From positions 1 to 64,000 of the forward strand of contig JAAYBV010000002.1 of assembly GCA_012744475.1 (NCBI GenBank): a stretch of DNA of 64,000 bases, written 5' to 3'. The stretch is from Phycisphaerae bacterium. Lineage in GTDB: Bacteria > Planctomycetota > Phycisphaerae > Sedimentisphaerales > Anaerobacaceae. Made by a program: the position numbers and the translations under genes. The notes beneath the pieces were generated by a model. That model was not told the origin of the DNA, made no database searches, and saw only the letters and a program-made list of their open reading frames with translations. Shown one piece after another: positions 16,088-26,500 of this stretch (the stretch's first letter is position 1; each line of letters begins with the position of its first letter).

Positions 16088-18820
16088 TCATCGGGACAGC
16101 TTCGAGTTGAATTCGTACGTCCCCGATTGGGACTCGAACACGACGTAGCCGTCCTCCACGCGGGCGAAACGCACATGGTCGCCCGAGTGGATCGTGCTCG
16201 GTCCTTCCTTGGCGAATTCGTCCTTGTCGCAGGGCACGTACACGGTCGCCGTGGTGTTGGTGGGGACGGCGACCTTCAGCGTGAAGCGGTCGCCTTTGAT
16301 GTCCCAGGCACTGGCGATCGTACCGTACATCGATTCATGCTCGGCCCGGACCCAGGTGACGTCGCCCAGCGGTTGCGGCTTGATGACGATGTGCTTGAAG
16401 GCGACCGCGTCGGGATCGAGGTTGATCCCCGCCAACGCCTGATAGAACCAGGCGCTGACGTGCCCGAACATGATGTGATTGCGGCTAGCGCCGCCGTCCC
16501 ACTGCTCCCAGAGCGTGGTGGCGCCCTGCTCGATCCAACGTCCCCAGCTCGGGTACGTCGTCTGCGTCGCCATCTTGTAGACTACGTCGGCCCGTCCGTC
16601 GGCGGTCAGCGCATCGATCAGGTACTTGGTGCCGAGGATGCCGGCGTCGAGGCGGTTGTCGTTCTTTTCGATCATCTCGACGAGCTTGTCGACAACCCGC
16701 TGCCGCTCGACGGGGGGGACAAGCCCGTGGTACAGGGCGCAGCTCATGGCGGTGTGCGTGCCGCCGGCGTAGAGGGCGGTCGTGGGGTCGAAGAACGCCT
16801 TGTTGAACGCGTCGCGGATACTCATGGCCAGATCGGCGTACCGGCGGGCCTCCTCCGTCCTGCCGAGCATCCCGGCGATCTTCGAGACGATCAGCGCATC
16901 GCGGTAGTAGTAGCCGGTCGAGGTGACCTTGGCGGGCGTCTCGGTCTTGGCGGGCACCCAGTCGCCCAGGCCGATCGAGACGATGCCGTTGTCGGCCTTG
17001 GTCGTGAGGTAATCGACGTAGCGTTTGAGCCGGTCGTAATGCTCGGCGAGGATTCGCGTGTCGTCGCGGTACTGGTACAGGTACCAGGGAATCAGGACGT
17101 AGGCGCTGTCCCAGGCGGGCCCATTGCCCCAGGCGTAGCCCCATCCGGCGGTCGGGACGATGCCGGGCAACTCGCCGCTGTCGCGCTGCTCGTCCTTGAA
17201 GTCGGTCATCCATTTCGTGTAGGCGGGCGCCGGGTCGAAGTTGTAAAGCCCGACCTCGGCGGCCAGGTGGGCGTCGCCCGTCCAGCCGTTCTTCTCGCGA
17301 TGGGGACAGTCGGTCGGGTAGCCGTGGAAGTTGCCGACGTAGGACCAGAGCGTGCAGCGCTGAATCTTGCTGAACAGGTCGTTGGAGCACTCGAAGACGC
17401 CCGCCCGGTCGAACGCGGTGTGCGCGACCCGGCCGAGGATGGTCTCGTCGTCGGGCTTGTCCGGCAGGCCCGTCACCTGGACGTACTGAAATCCGTGGTA
17501 GACGAATCGCGGCTCCCAGGTCTCCGTGCCCTGGCCTCTGAGGATGTAGGTGTCGGTCTGAAACGGTGTGCTCTTGGTATGCACGGCGATGTCCTTCTGG
17601 TCGATGGTCCCATCGTCGTGGAGGCGTTCGGCGTACTGCATGACCACCTTCACTCCGGATGGGCCGGAGACCTTCAGGCGGGCCCAGCCGGCGATGTTCT
17701 GGCCGAAATCGAACACGTACACGCCCGGTTTCGGCGCGGTGATCTTCACGGGCTTGAGCGTCTGCATCACCTTGATCGGCGGGATCATCTGGGCGCTGAG
17801 CGTGCCCTTGGGACCGGGGCTGACCTTCGCCAGCGACCAGTCGGCGTCGCTCAGGTCCGGCGTGTTCCACCCGGGAATCTCACGCCGCGCGTCGTACGTT
17901 TCCCCCTGTCGGATGCAGTTGAACAGGATCGGACTCGGGGCGACCCGCCACGTCTCGTCGCTGGCGATCGTGCGCGTCGAGCCGTCGTAGAATGTCACTT
18001 CGAGCTGGCATCGCAGCGTGGGCCTCGCCCGCCAGGCGGCCTTGTTGAAGTCCCACGCCGCCTGGGCGTCCATGTCGTACCAGCCGTTGCCCAGGAGGAC
18101 CGCGACCGCGTTGAACTCCGCCTTCAACTGCCCGGTGACATCGTACGTGACGTAGAGCACGCGTCGGTCGTAGCGCGTAAACGCCGGATCGAGAACGTGG
18201 TCGCCCACCTTCCGGCCGTTCAGGTGCAGCTCGTAGTAGCCCAGCCCGCAGATGTGCAGCCGCGCCTGCTTGACCGTCTTGGACAGGACGAACGTCTTGC
18301 GAAGGATCGGCGCCGGCGGCATGGTTTTGCCGTCGGTCTGCGGCGCGGAGATCCATTTCGCCTGCCAGTCGTCGGCTTCGAGCAGTCCCATCTCCCACGT
18401 GGCTACCTCGCTGTACGGACTGGGTTTATCGTCCTTGTCCCAGACGCGGACCTTCCAATAGCAGCGAATCCGCGACGTCAGGGGCCGGCCGGCGTAGGCG
18501 ATCTGGATCGAGCGGTCCGATGTCACCTTGCCGGTGTTCCACAGGTCGGCGCGATTGTCCTTGAGCAGTCGCTCGTTGCTGGCGACGAGGATTTCGTACG
18601 CGGTCTGCTTCTGGCCGCGCCATGGCGATTGGAGCTTCCAGCTCAGACGCGGCTGCGTCACGTCGATGCCCAGCGGATTGCAGAGGTACTCGCATCGCAG
18701 ATCGGTCACCCGTACGTCGCTGCCGAGCGTCGGCAGCGGCAGGCCGACCGTCGGCAGGTTCAGTGCAGCCGCAGAGATGCCCGAGACCTGAATCAGCAGA
18801 ATGGTTGTCAGTTGCGTCAT
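16088..18820 (-). CDS. Alpha-L-rhamnosidase, GH78
   Basis: A 910-residue exported GH78 enzyme that removes terminal alpha-L-rhamnose from pectic or other polymers. Seen in order: signal peptide; N-terminal domain starting DLRCEYLCNPLGIDVTQPRLSW; the concanavalin-like Bac_rhamnosid_N region; an (alpha/alpha)6 barrel with TDCPHREKNGWTGDAHL (general acid Glu near 509; the usual RDER reads REKN) and IEQGATTLWEQWDG (Glu near 763, base); and a C-terminal beta-domain with VPTNTTATVYVPC. GGAGGT is 8 nt before the ATG at 18820; another ATG at 18826 is closer. The next gene follows after 22 nt. Confidence 0.93.
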   Translation of the reverse strand: MTQLTTILLIQVSGISAAALNLPTVGLPLPTLGSDVRVTDLRCEYLCNPLGIDVTQPRLSWKLQSPWRGQKQTAYEILVASNERLLKDNRADLWNTGKVTSDRSIQIAYAGRPLTSRIRCYWKVRVWDKDDKPSPYSEVATWEMGLLEADDWQAKWISAPQTDGKTMPPAPILRKTFVLSKTVKQARLHICGLGYYELHLNGRKVGDHVLDPAFTRYDRRVLYVTYDVTGQLKAEFNAVAVLLGNGWYDMDAQAAWDFNKAAWRARPTLRCQLEVTFYDGSTRTIASDETWRVAPSPILFNCIRQGETYDARREIPGWNTPDLSDADWSLAKVSPGPKGTLSAQMIPPIKVMQTLKPVKITAPKPGVYVFDFGQNIAGWARLKVSGPSGVKVVMQYAERLHDDGTIDQKDIAVHTKSTPFQTDTYILRGQGTETWEPRFVYHGFQYVQVTGLPDKPDDETILGRVAHTAFDRAGVFECSNDLFSKIQRCTLWSYVGNFHGYPTDCPHREKNGWTGDAHLAAEVGLYNFDPAPAYTKWMTDFKDEQRDSGELPGIVPTAGWGYAWGNGPAWDSAYVLIPWYLYQYRDDTRILAEHYDRLKRYVDYLTTKADNGIVSIGLGDWVPAKTETPAKVTSTGYYYRDALIVSKIAGMLGRTEEARRYADLAMSIRDAFNKAFFDPTTALYAGGTHTAMSCALYHGLVPPVERQRVVDKLVEMIEKNDNRLDAGILGTKYLIDALTADGRADVVYKMATQTTYPSWGRWIEQGATTLWEQWDGGASRNHIMFGHVSAWFYQALAGINLDPDAVAFKHIVIKPQPLGDVTWVRAEHESMYGTIASAWDIKGDRFTLKVAVPTNTTATVYVPCDKDEFAKEGPSTIHSGDHVRFARVEDGYVVFESQSGTYEFNSKLSR

Positions 18821-18983
18821 GGTCATCTACCTCCAGTGCCAGATGGAAAAGACTCCTCAGGACCGCCATTGTGGCCCAGGACCGCCGGCAACGCAAGCGC
18901 AAGGCTGCAGACGTAGAGAGACGTGTGTGGCAGCCTCAATCCCGATGCACATCGGGATTGGGGATGGTTCACTGGCGACAGGC

Positions 18984-19778
18984 TCAGAACCGACGCAGGA
19001 GGTTGATGCCGACGGCGGGCTCTTCGCGGCTGCCGTGATAGGGCAGCACCTCGAAGCCCGCGATCTCCGGCTTGTGGTTCCGCGCGACGGTGTGGCCGAC
19101 GACCCAGCCGAGCGTGGCGCCGAAGACGACGTCGCTGGCCCAATGGTCGCCCTGGTCCATCATGCGCCAGGCGACGACGCCGGCGCCGACGTAGGCGGGC
19201 AGACCGACCTTCAGGCCGTAGAATTCGTGCAGGACGGAGGCGACGGTGAACGAGCTGGAGGTGTGGCCGCTGGGCCAGGCCCACATTTCGCCGTCGGGCT
19301 GGTCGTTGTCGCGGATGGCCTTCAGGCCGATGGTGACAACGCCGTTGATCGTCAGCGCCGTGAGCATCGTCAGGGCCTTCTGCTTGTTGGGCTCATCCTG
19401 CCTGTCGGCGCTGAGGGCGTACCAGAGCATTGCGGCCGGAATGTGGAAGCCGGGCGAGCCGACCACCTTGAGCGTCGCGCCGCCGAAGTTGTCGAACGTC
19501 TCGTGCCGGTCGAAATGGTCGGCGACGTCGTCGTCGGCGTCGCCGTTGTGCATCGCCACGCTGGCCAGTCCCGCCCAGGCCAGGGCCGCCAGATTGTCGT
19601 TGTGCAAAAACGTGGCCTTGGCGTCGGTCTTGAGCCGGTCGGGGAAGAGGCGCAGATCGGCCTTGGCCGACTCGATCCAGTTGGGCCCAGCCGGTTCGTT
19701 CGGCTCGCCCGCCCAGCATGAAAGCGAAATCGCCAGCACGCCGACCCACAGCAGTCTGTTGTACCCCGGTGACATCAT
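18984..19778 (-). CDS. PAP2-superfamily phosphatase, exported
   Basis: A 264-residue protein with an N-terminal hydrophobic segment (LLWVGVLAISLSC) that acts as a signal or anchor. PAP2 motifs are present: a degenerate first motif near KAIRDNDQPDG, WPSGHTSSSFTVAS (second motif, His near 172), and RMMDQGDHWASDVVFGATLG (third motif, with His and Asp). Such enzymes dephosphorylate lipid or other phosphates on the outer face of the membrane. The usual KxxxxxxRP reads K-A-I-R-D without the Pro at the expected place, so activity may differ. Start choice is uncertain: tandem ATGs at 19778/19775 or a GTG at 19796; none has a strong ribosome binding site. Confidence 0.8.
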   Translation of the reverse strand: MMSPGYNRLLWVGVLAISLSCWAGEPNEPAGPNWIESAKADLRLFPDRLKTDAKATFLHNDNLAALAWAGLASVAMHNGDADDDVADHFDRHETFDNFGGATLKVVGSPGFHIPAAMLWYALSADRQDEPNKQKALTMLTALTINGVVTIGLKAIRDNDQPDGEMWAWPSGHTSSSFTVASVLHEFYGLKVGLPAYVGAGVVAWRMMDQGDHWASDVVFGATLGWVVGHTVARNHKPEIAGFEVLPYHGSREEPAVGINLLRRF

Positions 19779-19876
19779 AGGGCGGAATTCTCGCACAACC
19801 CTGCGCGCAATGCAAGTCTGGAATCCGTGACCTGTGAAGCGCCGTCAGCACGACGTGCGCCGCAGCGTCCTGTGCG

Positions 19877-20509
19877 CTACTTCAGCTCGACAGACCAGTA
19901 GGCATGGTCGAGGAACTGTTTCCAGGAGCTGTAGCGGTCGTGCCCGAGGTGGATGTGGACTACGGGATTGTGTCTGGGCTTGGTCGGCGGACGGAAAAGC
20001 TCCATGCCCGCCTGCTTGGGCGTGCGTCCGCCTTTCTTGACGTTGCATCGCGTACAGGCGCAGACGATGTTCTCCCAAGTGGCCTTGCCGCCCAAGCTGC
20101 GCGGAACGACGTGATCGAGGGACAGTTCGCTGGTGGGGAAGTGCTTGCCGCAATACTGGCAGCGGTTGCGGTCGCGTGCGAAGAGGTTGCGCCGGTTGAA
20201 CTTCACATCGTTTCGCGGCAGGCGGTCGTAGAACAATAGGCGGATGATGCGCGGCACCGCCACGTAGAAATTGACGGTGGAAACCCAATCGTGATCGTCG
20301 GGCTCGAAACGCCGGCGGAACTGGCTGACCTCGCACCAACTGCGGAAATCGTAGTTGGCATACGAACCCTCCTCGAAGGAGACGACCTCCGCCAGTTGGC
20401 GGCACAACAGGGAGAAGGCCCGCTTGACGCCGATGATGCGGATCGCCATGTAGTGCTTGTTGAGGACAAGCACGCTGCAACTCAAGCCGGATTGATTTTC
20501 CCCGAACAT
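19877..20509 (-). CDS. HNH endonuclease family protein
   Basis: A 210-residue protein with a complete HNH/zinc-binding core: RNRCQYCGKHF, LSLDHVVPRSLGGKATWENIV, CTRCNVKKGGRTPKQAGM. The Cys-X2-Cys pairs bind a structural metal, and the His of LDH with the Asn of WEN are the catalytic signature. The N-terminal part (VLVLNKHYMAIRIIGVKRAF) is typical of the stand-alone HNH proteins common in planctomycete and cyanobacterial chromosomes. Their natural role is unclear; repair and restriction are both possible. I chose the ATG at 20509 because GAAGGA lies about 7 nt upstream; the open frame beyond it shows no conserved character. Confidence 0.88.
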   Translation of the reverse strand: MFGENQSGLSCSVLVLNKHYMAIRIIGVKRAFSLLCRQLAEVVSFEEGSYANYDFRSWCEVSQFRRRFEPDDHDWVSTVNFYVAVPRIIRLLFYDRLPRNDVKFNRRNLFARDRNRCQYCGKHFPTSELSLDHVVPRSLGGKATWENIVCACTRCNVKKGGRTPKQAGMELFRPPTKPRHNPVVHIHLGHDRYSSWKQFLDHAYWSVELK

Positions 20510-20722
20510 CGCAAGGTCCTTCTCAAGCCGTCCACTCCGATCATACACCGGATCGCCGGATGATGCAAGAAATACAGCAGAAATCGGCGGGCGAGCCTTC
20601 AGAATGCGCGCCTGGAGGGGGGCCTGGAATCCGGCTGGAATCCCAGGGGGGCCGGAACGGATCAAAAACAGGATCGGCGGAGCCTTTTCCGGCGGCGGGC
20701 GGAACCCCTGCGATGCCCGGGC

Positions 20723-20935
20723 CTACTCGGAAGGCGAAAGCGGCATAACGTTGGTTGCCCGAGGCCCTTTTTCTCCATCGACGATGTCAAACGTGACGGC
20801 GTCGCCCTCGCCCAGCGTTTTGAATCCATCGCCCGAAATGCTCGAATAGTGGACGAAGACGTCGGGACCGTCAGATGTTGCGATGAACCCATATCCCTTC
20901 CGTGGGTTGAACCACTTGACCTTCCCCTGCAACAT
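20723..20935 (-). CDS. Cold-shock domain protein
   Basis: A 70-residue single-domain CspA-type protein, an RNA/ssDNA-binding OB fold. RNP1 (KGYGFIA) and RNP2 (DVFVHYS) are intact, preceded by the usual [11 protein letters not shown]. It probably acts as an RNA chaperone melting secondary structure in mRNAs. A strong AAGGAGCG lies 7 nt before the ATG. Monocistronic on the minus strand, downstream of the HU gene. Confidence 0.95.
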   Translation of the reverse strand: MLQGKVKWFNPRKGYGFIATSDGPDVFVHYSSISGDGFKTLGEGDAVTFDIVDGEKGPRATNVMPLSPSE

Positions 20936-21037
20936 AAAGAACGCTCCTTTGGGAGGACGCTGGGTGCGATTTGTTGTACCCGTGCTGCTGTCAGGCGGCC
21001 ATGCCGGCCGGACCCACAGATCGCAGAAAACCTCTTC

Positions 21038-21349
21038 TCACAGCCTTGGCTTGACATCGGCGGAGGAACGGCTGAGGTTCTCCCGCATGAGCCGGCCCAT
21101 CTTGAACTTGACCGTGCGTTTCGATGGCACCTCCACGCGTTCCAGTGTCTTGGGGTTCTGCGCGACTCTCGAAGCCCTCGTCCGGGTCTCAAAAACGCCG
21201 AAATCTCTGAATTCCAACCGATTATCCTGGCACAGCTCCCTGATGATCTCATCAAGAAAGGTCTGAACGATCCGTTTTACCGACACCCTCTTGGCTTGTG
21301 TGCGTTCCGCAATGCGGTCGATGAGTTCTTTCTTGGTCACTGTTGCCAT
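21038..21349 (-). CDS. HU/IHF-family DNA-binding protein
   Basis: A 103-residue histone-like protein. The order is TKKELIDRIAERTQAKRVSVKRIVQTFLDEI (helical dimer body), LEFRDFGVFETRTRASRVAQNPKTLERVEVP (beta arm with the NPKT tip, in which the intercalating Pro is present) and VKFKMGRLMRENL. FRDFGVFE is closer to IHF than to typical HU, but dimer partner and specificity cannot be told. It should bend and compact DNA. GTGAGGT precedes the ATG. A candidate promoter lies about 225 nt upstream, giving a long leader. Confidence 0.92.
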   Translation of the reverse strand: MATVTKKELIDRIAERTQAKRVSVKRIVQTFLDEIIRELCQDNRLEFRDFGVFETRTRASRVAQNPKTLERVEVPSKRTVKFKMGRLMRENLSRSSADVKPRL

Positions 21350-21577
21350 AGACTACCTCACTTGAAGAGAAGATCGCTTCGAAAACAGAAACCGCGTTGG
21401 GTTCCGCCAGAGGCGGTCCAGCCACCGTGACCAGCGAATTGTCCAACAGCGCATTGAGGACATCCTGAACCCTATATGACCGACCCAAGTTCTGTCCGGC
21501 ACATCTGTCCACAGAGCGATTTGGCCACTGTGCAGACGTACAACCACCGAGACGGAAAGGTTGATCGACTGCAACCT

Positions 21578-21606
21578 ACTATACAGTAAAGACTTCTATG
21601 CGGCAA
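21578..21606 (-). promoter_or_regulatory. Candidate promoter for the HU-family gene
   Basis: On the minus strand TTGCCG (21606-21601), a 17-nt spacer and TATAGT (21583-21578). It lies in the 470-nt divergent gap between the HU gene and lepB, about 225 nt before the HU start codon. Confidence 0.5.
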
Positions 21607-21739
21607 GCATTTTGGCCAAAAAAATCCGCCCTCGGGTTGGTGGACCGGGAGCGTGCGGGGCGGGCCGCCCGGCGGTGGAGGGCCCTGCGGCCGGCTGCCG
21701 ACCGGGCCGTACACAATTGCAGGAAGGCGGATACGACGG

Positions 21740-21768
21740 TTGACCGAGTCGTGCTTTGCATGCATAAT
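21740..21768 (+). promoter_or_regulatory. Candidate promoter for lepB
   Basis: TTGACC (21740-21745), 17-nt spacer, CATAAT (21763-21768), leading to a start about 45 nt before the lepB ATG. The rest of the 21350-21819 gap shows no other structure that I can support. Confidence 0.6.
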
Positions 21769-21819
21769 GCGTTTTTTGCTGTCGCGTGGCGTAATGACGA
21801 ACGAACAGGACAATGGTGA

Positions 21820-23469
21820 ATGACTCCAGGCAACCCCCCACAACCGTCCGGCAAGAAAACCGCTCCCAAGCACAAGGATCGCGCCGGGGAGATCGCCAAC
21901 ACCTTTGAATGGCTCATCACGGCGTTCATCCTGGCGTTTGTCTTTCGCGCCTTCGTGATGGAGGCGTTCCGCATCCCGACCGGCAGCATGGCCGATACCC
22001 TGATGGGAGCGCACTTCCGGCTGCGTTGCCCCGAGTGCGGATACGAATACCAGTATGGATTCGTCCCCAGCAGCAGCTTCTACCGCATGCGAGAAGACAC
22101 GATCCCGCCGGGACCCGTCGACATTCAGCAGACCCAGTGCCCCAGTTGCGGCTACCTCGTACCTACCAGCAGCGGAAATCCCGTCGCCAACGGCGACCGC
22201 ATCCTGGTCCTCAAGTGCCTCTATCAGTTCGCCGAGCCCAAACGCTGGGACGTGGTCGTCTTCAAGAACCCGACCAACCCCTCGGAGAACTACATCAAGC
22301 GCCTCATCGGACTTCCCAACGAACGGATCGAGATCATCGACGGGGACATCTACGTCGACGGGCAGATCGCCCGCAAGCCGCCTTGCGTGCAGAGAGAACT
22401 CTGGATGCCGGTCTACGACAACGACTACCGCCCGGTCAATCCGAACCAGCGCGGTGCGTTCAATGGGTATCTCTGGCAGGTGCCGTTCGACCTGGACGCG
22501 TCGGCCTGGGCGGTGGACGAGAGGAATCCCACGGCTTTCGTGTTGGACGGTTCGCCCGACCGGATCGAAACGATGACCTACGGTGGCCGGTCCGCCAACG
22601 ACTTCAAGGTCATGTACGCCTATAATGACATCCGCATGGAATCGCGGATGCCGCAGTGCAGCGACCTGATGGTGCGGTTCTACGTCCAGCCCGAGAGCGA
22701 GGCCGGGCGAGTCGGTGCCACGCTGAGCAAGTACGGCGTGGACTACCGCGCCTGGTTGGACCTGGGCGGCGAGATGGTCCTGTCGCGCTTCGACGGGACC
22801 GAAGAGACCGTCCTGGCCCGCCGGTCGGCCGAGATGCCGGCGCGGGGCGCCTTTACCCTGGTCAAGTTCGCCAACGTGGACCATCAGTTGCTCTTCGAGT
22901 TCAACGGCAACCGCCTGACCTTCGATCTGGGACGGTCGCCCGACGCGCTGGACCGCAGCCGGATCGAGACCGCCGGCGCGCAGGTTTTCGGCGCCGGGAA
23001 ACTGACGTTGTCCCACCTGGCGATCTTCCGGGACATTCACTATCTCGGCCAGTCCGAGGGAGGACGCGTCCCGCGGGCGACCCAGGAGAATCCGTTCACG
23101 CTGAGCGCCGACGAGTTCTTCGTGCTTGGCGACAACAGTCCCAACAGCGAGGATGGTCGCTGGTGGGGGCCGCCGGGCCTCGCCAGCCGAGGCATGGACC
23201 CGCCAAGGGCGGGCGTCGTGCCCAGATACTATCTTGTGGGCAAGGCCCTGTTCGTCTACTGGCCCAGCGGCTTCGAGTTCCCCTGGCCGGCGCCCTTGAA
23301 GAGTTTTCTGCTGAGCAACATCAATCGGAATCTGCCCTCGCGATTGCTCTACACGATCGTCTCGCTGCGTTGGATTCCGAACGTGGGGAAGATGCGTTTC
23401 ATCTACGGCGGAACCGGCGGTCGCGAGAACCCGCCGGAAGCTCTTGCCGCAAAACAAGATATGGATTGA
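21820..23469 (+). CDS. lepB: Signal peptidase I with zinc-ribbon and jelly-roll-like insertions
   Basis: Membrane serine protease that removes signal peptides at the outer face of the inner membrane. One N-terminal TM segment (about 27-46) leads to RIPTGSMADTL with nucleophile Ser56. The catalytic Lys160 lies in YIKRLIGLPNE, and GDNSPNSEDGR is at about 432-442. At 549 residues it is roughly twice the usual bacterial length. Between Ser and Lys sits a four-cysteine ribbon (C70-X2-C73 ... C107-X2-C110). After the Lys box, about 190 residues form an insert with beta-sandwich character (MVRFYVQPESEAGRVGATLS ... LLFEFNGNRLTFDLG). The C-terminus is also extended. The abundance of exported enzymes here fits a heavily used secretion pathway. 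Start ATG with AGGA upstream. Confidence 0.9.
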   Translation: MTPGNPPQPSGKKTAPKHKDRAGEIANTFEWLITAFILAFVFRAFVMEAFRIPTGSMADTLMGAHFRLRCPECGYEYQYGFVPSSSFYRMREDTIPPGPVDIQQTQCPSCGYLVPTSSGNPVANGDRILVLKCLYQFAEPKRWDVVVFKNPTNPSENYIKRLIGLPNERIEIIDGDIYVDGQIARKPPCVQRELWMPVYDNDYRPVNPNQRGAFNGYLWQVPFDLDASAWAVDERNPTAFVLDGSPDRIETMTYGGRSANDFKVMYAYNDIRMESRMPQCSDLMVRFYVQPESEAGRVGATLSKYGVDYRAWLDLGGEMVLSRFDGTEETVLARRSAEMPARGAFTLVKFANVDHQLLFEFNGNRLTFDLGRSPDALDRSRIETAGAQVFGAGKLTLSHLAIFRDIHYLGQSEGGRVPRATQENPFTLSADEFFVLGDNSPNSEDGRWWGPPGLASRGMDPPRAGVVPRYYLVGKALFVYWPSGFEFPWPAPLKSFLLSNINRNLPSRLLYTIVSLRWIPNVGKMRFIYGGTGGRENPPEALAAKQDMD

Positions 23470-23577
23470 CTGACGGAAAGCCTGGACCAGAGTAGAGCGC
23501 CGCAGGCGCGGACTGTACGTCGCGTGGTGTCTGACGGGACAGGGCATGCCGAACGCACGATTAGGAGGTGAACGCGA

Positions 23578-26500
23578 ATGAGGACACGGACGATCATTCT
23601 ACTGACGGTGGCAGCGATTCTCGGGGCGGATAGCCCGGTCGCGGCCGGTATCCTGGGCGGACAGCTCTTCGCACGCGGCGGCAGTCTGACGCCCGACGAT
23701 CTGCGATGCGAGTACCTCGTGGACCCGCTCGGCGTCGATGAGGCCAGGCCGCGACTGAGCTGGATCGTTCGATCGAGCCAGCGAGGTCAGAAACAGAGCG
23801 CCTACCGCATCCTGGTGGCCAGCAGCAAGGAGCTGATCGACAAGAAGGTCGGCGATCTGTGGGACAGCGGCATGGTCGCATCGGACCAGACGGCCCATGT
23901 CGCCTACGCCGGCAAGCCCCTCCAATCGCAGATGCCGTGCTTCTGGGTGGTGCGCGTCTGGGACAAGGATGGCGACCCGTCGTCCTGGAGCAAGGTGGCT
24001 TCCTGGTCGATGGGGCTTCTGAAGCCGGAGGACTGGAGGGCCCAGTGGATCGGCTTCGACGCGTCGCGAAAGCGGGGGGCTGAAGGTGGCCAGATTGATC
24101 TGTCCACGGCCTCTTGGATCTGGTACCCCGAGGGCGATGCGACGGCGGGCGTGCCTGTGGGCAATCGGCTGTTCCGCAGGGAGTTCGACGTTCCGCAAGG
24201 GGCCCAGATCGAGTCGGCGGCCTGCGCGGTCACCGCCGACAACTGGTACAAGCTATACGTCAACGGCCGGCCGGTTCGCGACGGCGGGAACTTCAAAGAG
24301 GCCCTCGTCGTCGACGTCAAGGACAACCTGGCGCCGGGCAAGAACGTCATCGCGATCGATGCGGCCAACCAGGGCGACAGCGCCAATCCCGCGGGCGTCC
24401 TGGCCGTGCTGAACGTGCAGTACTCCGACGGAAGCTCCACGGTCATCGTTTCCGACGATTCGTGGCGGACGGCGCAGACCGGCCCGACGGACTGGATGAC
24501 GCCGGACTTCGATGCCGGCGCCTGGGAACACGCCGCCGTCGCGGCGGCATACGGAGCCGGGCCCTGGGGCGAAATCAAGCTGGACTCGGCGCAGTTGTTC
24601 CTGCCTCCCGCCCAGCTCCTGCGCAAACGCTTCGTTCTCGAAAAGCCCGTCAAACGCGCGACGGTGTACGCCTCGGCCCTCGGTGACTACCGGCTCTATC
24701 TCAACGGCCGGCAGGTCGGCGACGCCTATTTCACGCCCGGCTGGACGGACTACCGGATTCGCGTCTACTACAACACGTTCGATGTCACCAAACAGCTTCA
24801 GAAGGGCTTCAACGCAATGGGCGCCATGCTGGCGGATGGCTGGTACGGTGGATACATAGGCTGGTACCACGTCCGTGACCACTACGGCACCCATCCACGT
24901 TTCGCCGCCCAACTGGTGGTCGAGCACACCGACGGCAGCGTGAAGGTCGTGACAACCGATGGAAGCTGGAAAGCGACGACCGGTCCCATCCTCGAAGGCG
25001 ATTTTCTCATGGGCGAGACCTACGACGCCCGCAAGGAGATTCCCGACTGGAGCGGGCCCGAACTCGATGAATCGCAGTGGTCCGGGGTGGATGTTACCGA
25101 CCGCGTCGCGCCCAAGCTGGAATCGCATCCGGGCGTCTTGGTTCGTCGATTCGGAGAGATCAAACCGGTCGCGATGACCGAGCCGAGCCCAGGCGCCTTC
25201 GTCTTCGACATGGGGACCAACTTTGCCGGCTTCGCCCGCCTGACGGTGGAGGACGCCCAGCCGGGCCAGAAGATCGTTCTGCGTTTCGCCGAGCGGCTGA
25301 ACCCCGACGGTACGATCTACACGACCAATCTGCGCGGCGCCCGCGCCACCGACACCTACATCTGCAAAGGCCTGGGCAAAGAGACGTGGCAGCCGGAGTT
25401 CACGTTCCACGGCTTCCAGTACGTCGAGGTGACCGGCTATCCCGGCCAGCCGCGACTCAGTGACATCCGAGGCATCGAACTGACGTCGGATACGCCCGTC
25501 GTCGGCAGGTTCGAGTGCTCCGACGAGACGGCCAACACGCTGTACCACAACATCTGCCAGACGCAGCGGGCCAACTTCATCGAGGTCCCGACGGACTGCC
25601 CGCAGCGGGATGAGCGGCTCGGCTGGATGGGCGACGCCCAGGTCTACGTCCGCGCGGCGACCTACAACACCGATGTGGCCTCCTTCTTCACCAAGTGGCT
25701 CGTGGACGTCGAAGACGCCCAGCTTCCCAACGGCGCCTTCACGGACGTGTCACCTCGCCTGGTGGCTGAAGCGGGTGGGACCGCCGCGTGGGGCGACGCC
25801 GGCGTGATCTGCCCGTGGACGATCTACGAAGTCTACGGCGACAAGCGCGTCCTGGCCGAGCACTACGACGCCATGACCAAATGGATCGACTATTGCCAGG
25901 GCGCGACCACGAACCTGCTGCGTCCGGCCCAGGGCTACGGCGACTGGCTCAGCATCCAGGCGGACACGCCCAAGGACGTCCTGGCCACCGCCTATTTCGC
26001 CTACAGCACCAAGCTGGTGGCGCAAGCCGCCGAGGTGCTGGGCAAGCACGACGATGCGGCGAAGTATCGCGAGCTGTTCGAGGCCATCAAGCGGTCTTTC
26101 AACGACGCGTACGTCGGCGCCGATGGACGGATCAAGGGCAACACGCAGACGGTCTACGTGCTGGCGCTGGCGTTCGATCTGCTCAGCGAAGAGCGACAGG
26201 CCCAGGCGGTCGAGTACCTGGTCGACGACATCCGCATCCGCAACTGGCACCTGTCCACCGGGTTCGTCGGGACCAAGGACCTGATGGCGACGCTGACGCG
26301 CTTCGGCCGGACCAACGTCGCGTTCGCCCTGTTCCACAACAAGACGTTCCCGTCGTGGGGCTTCTCGATCGAGCACGGCGCCACGAGCATCTGGGAACGC
26401 TGGGACGGCTGGACGCCCGAGAAGGGCTTCCAGGACCCGGGAATGAACTCGTTCGCCCACTACTCCTTCGGCGCCGTCGCCGAGTGGATGTTCAAGACGA

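Noticed and set aside
15896-18916. Plus-strand open frame of about 1000 codons
   Set aside because: Shadow of the GH78 rhamnosidase on the minus strand.
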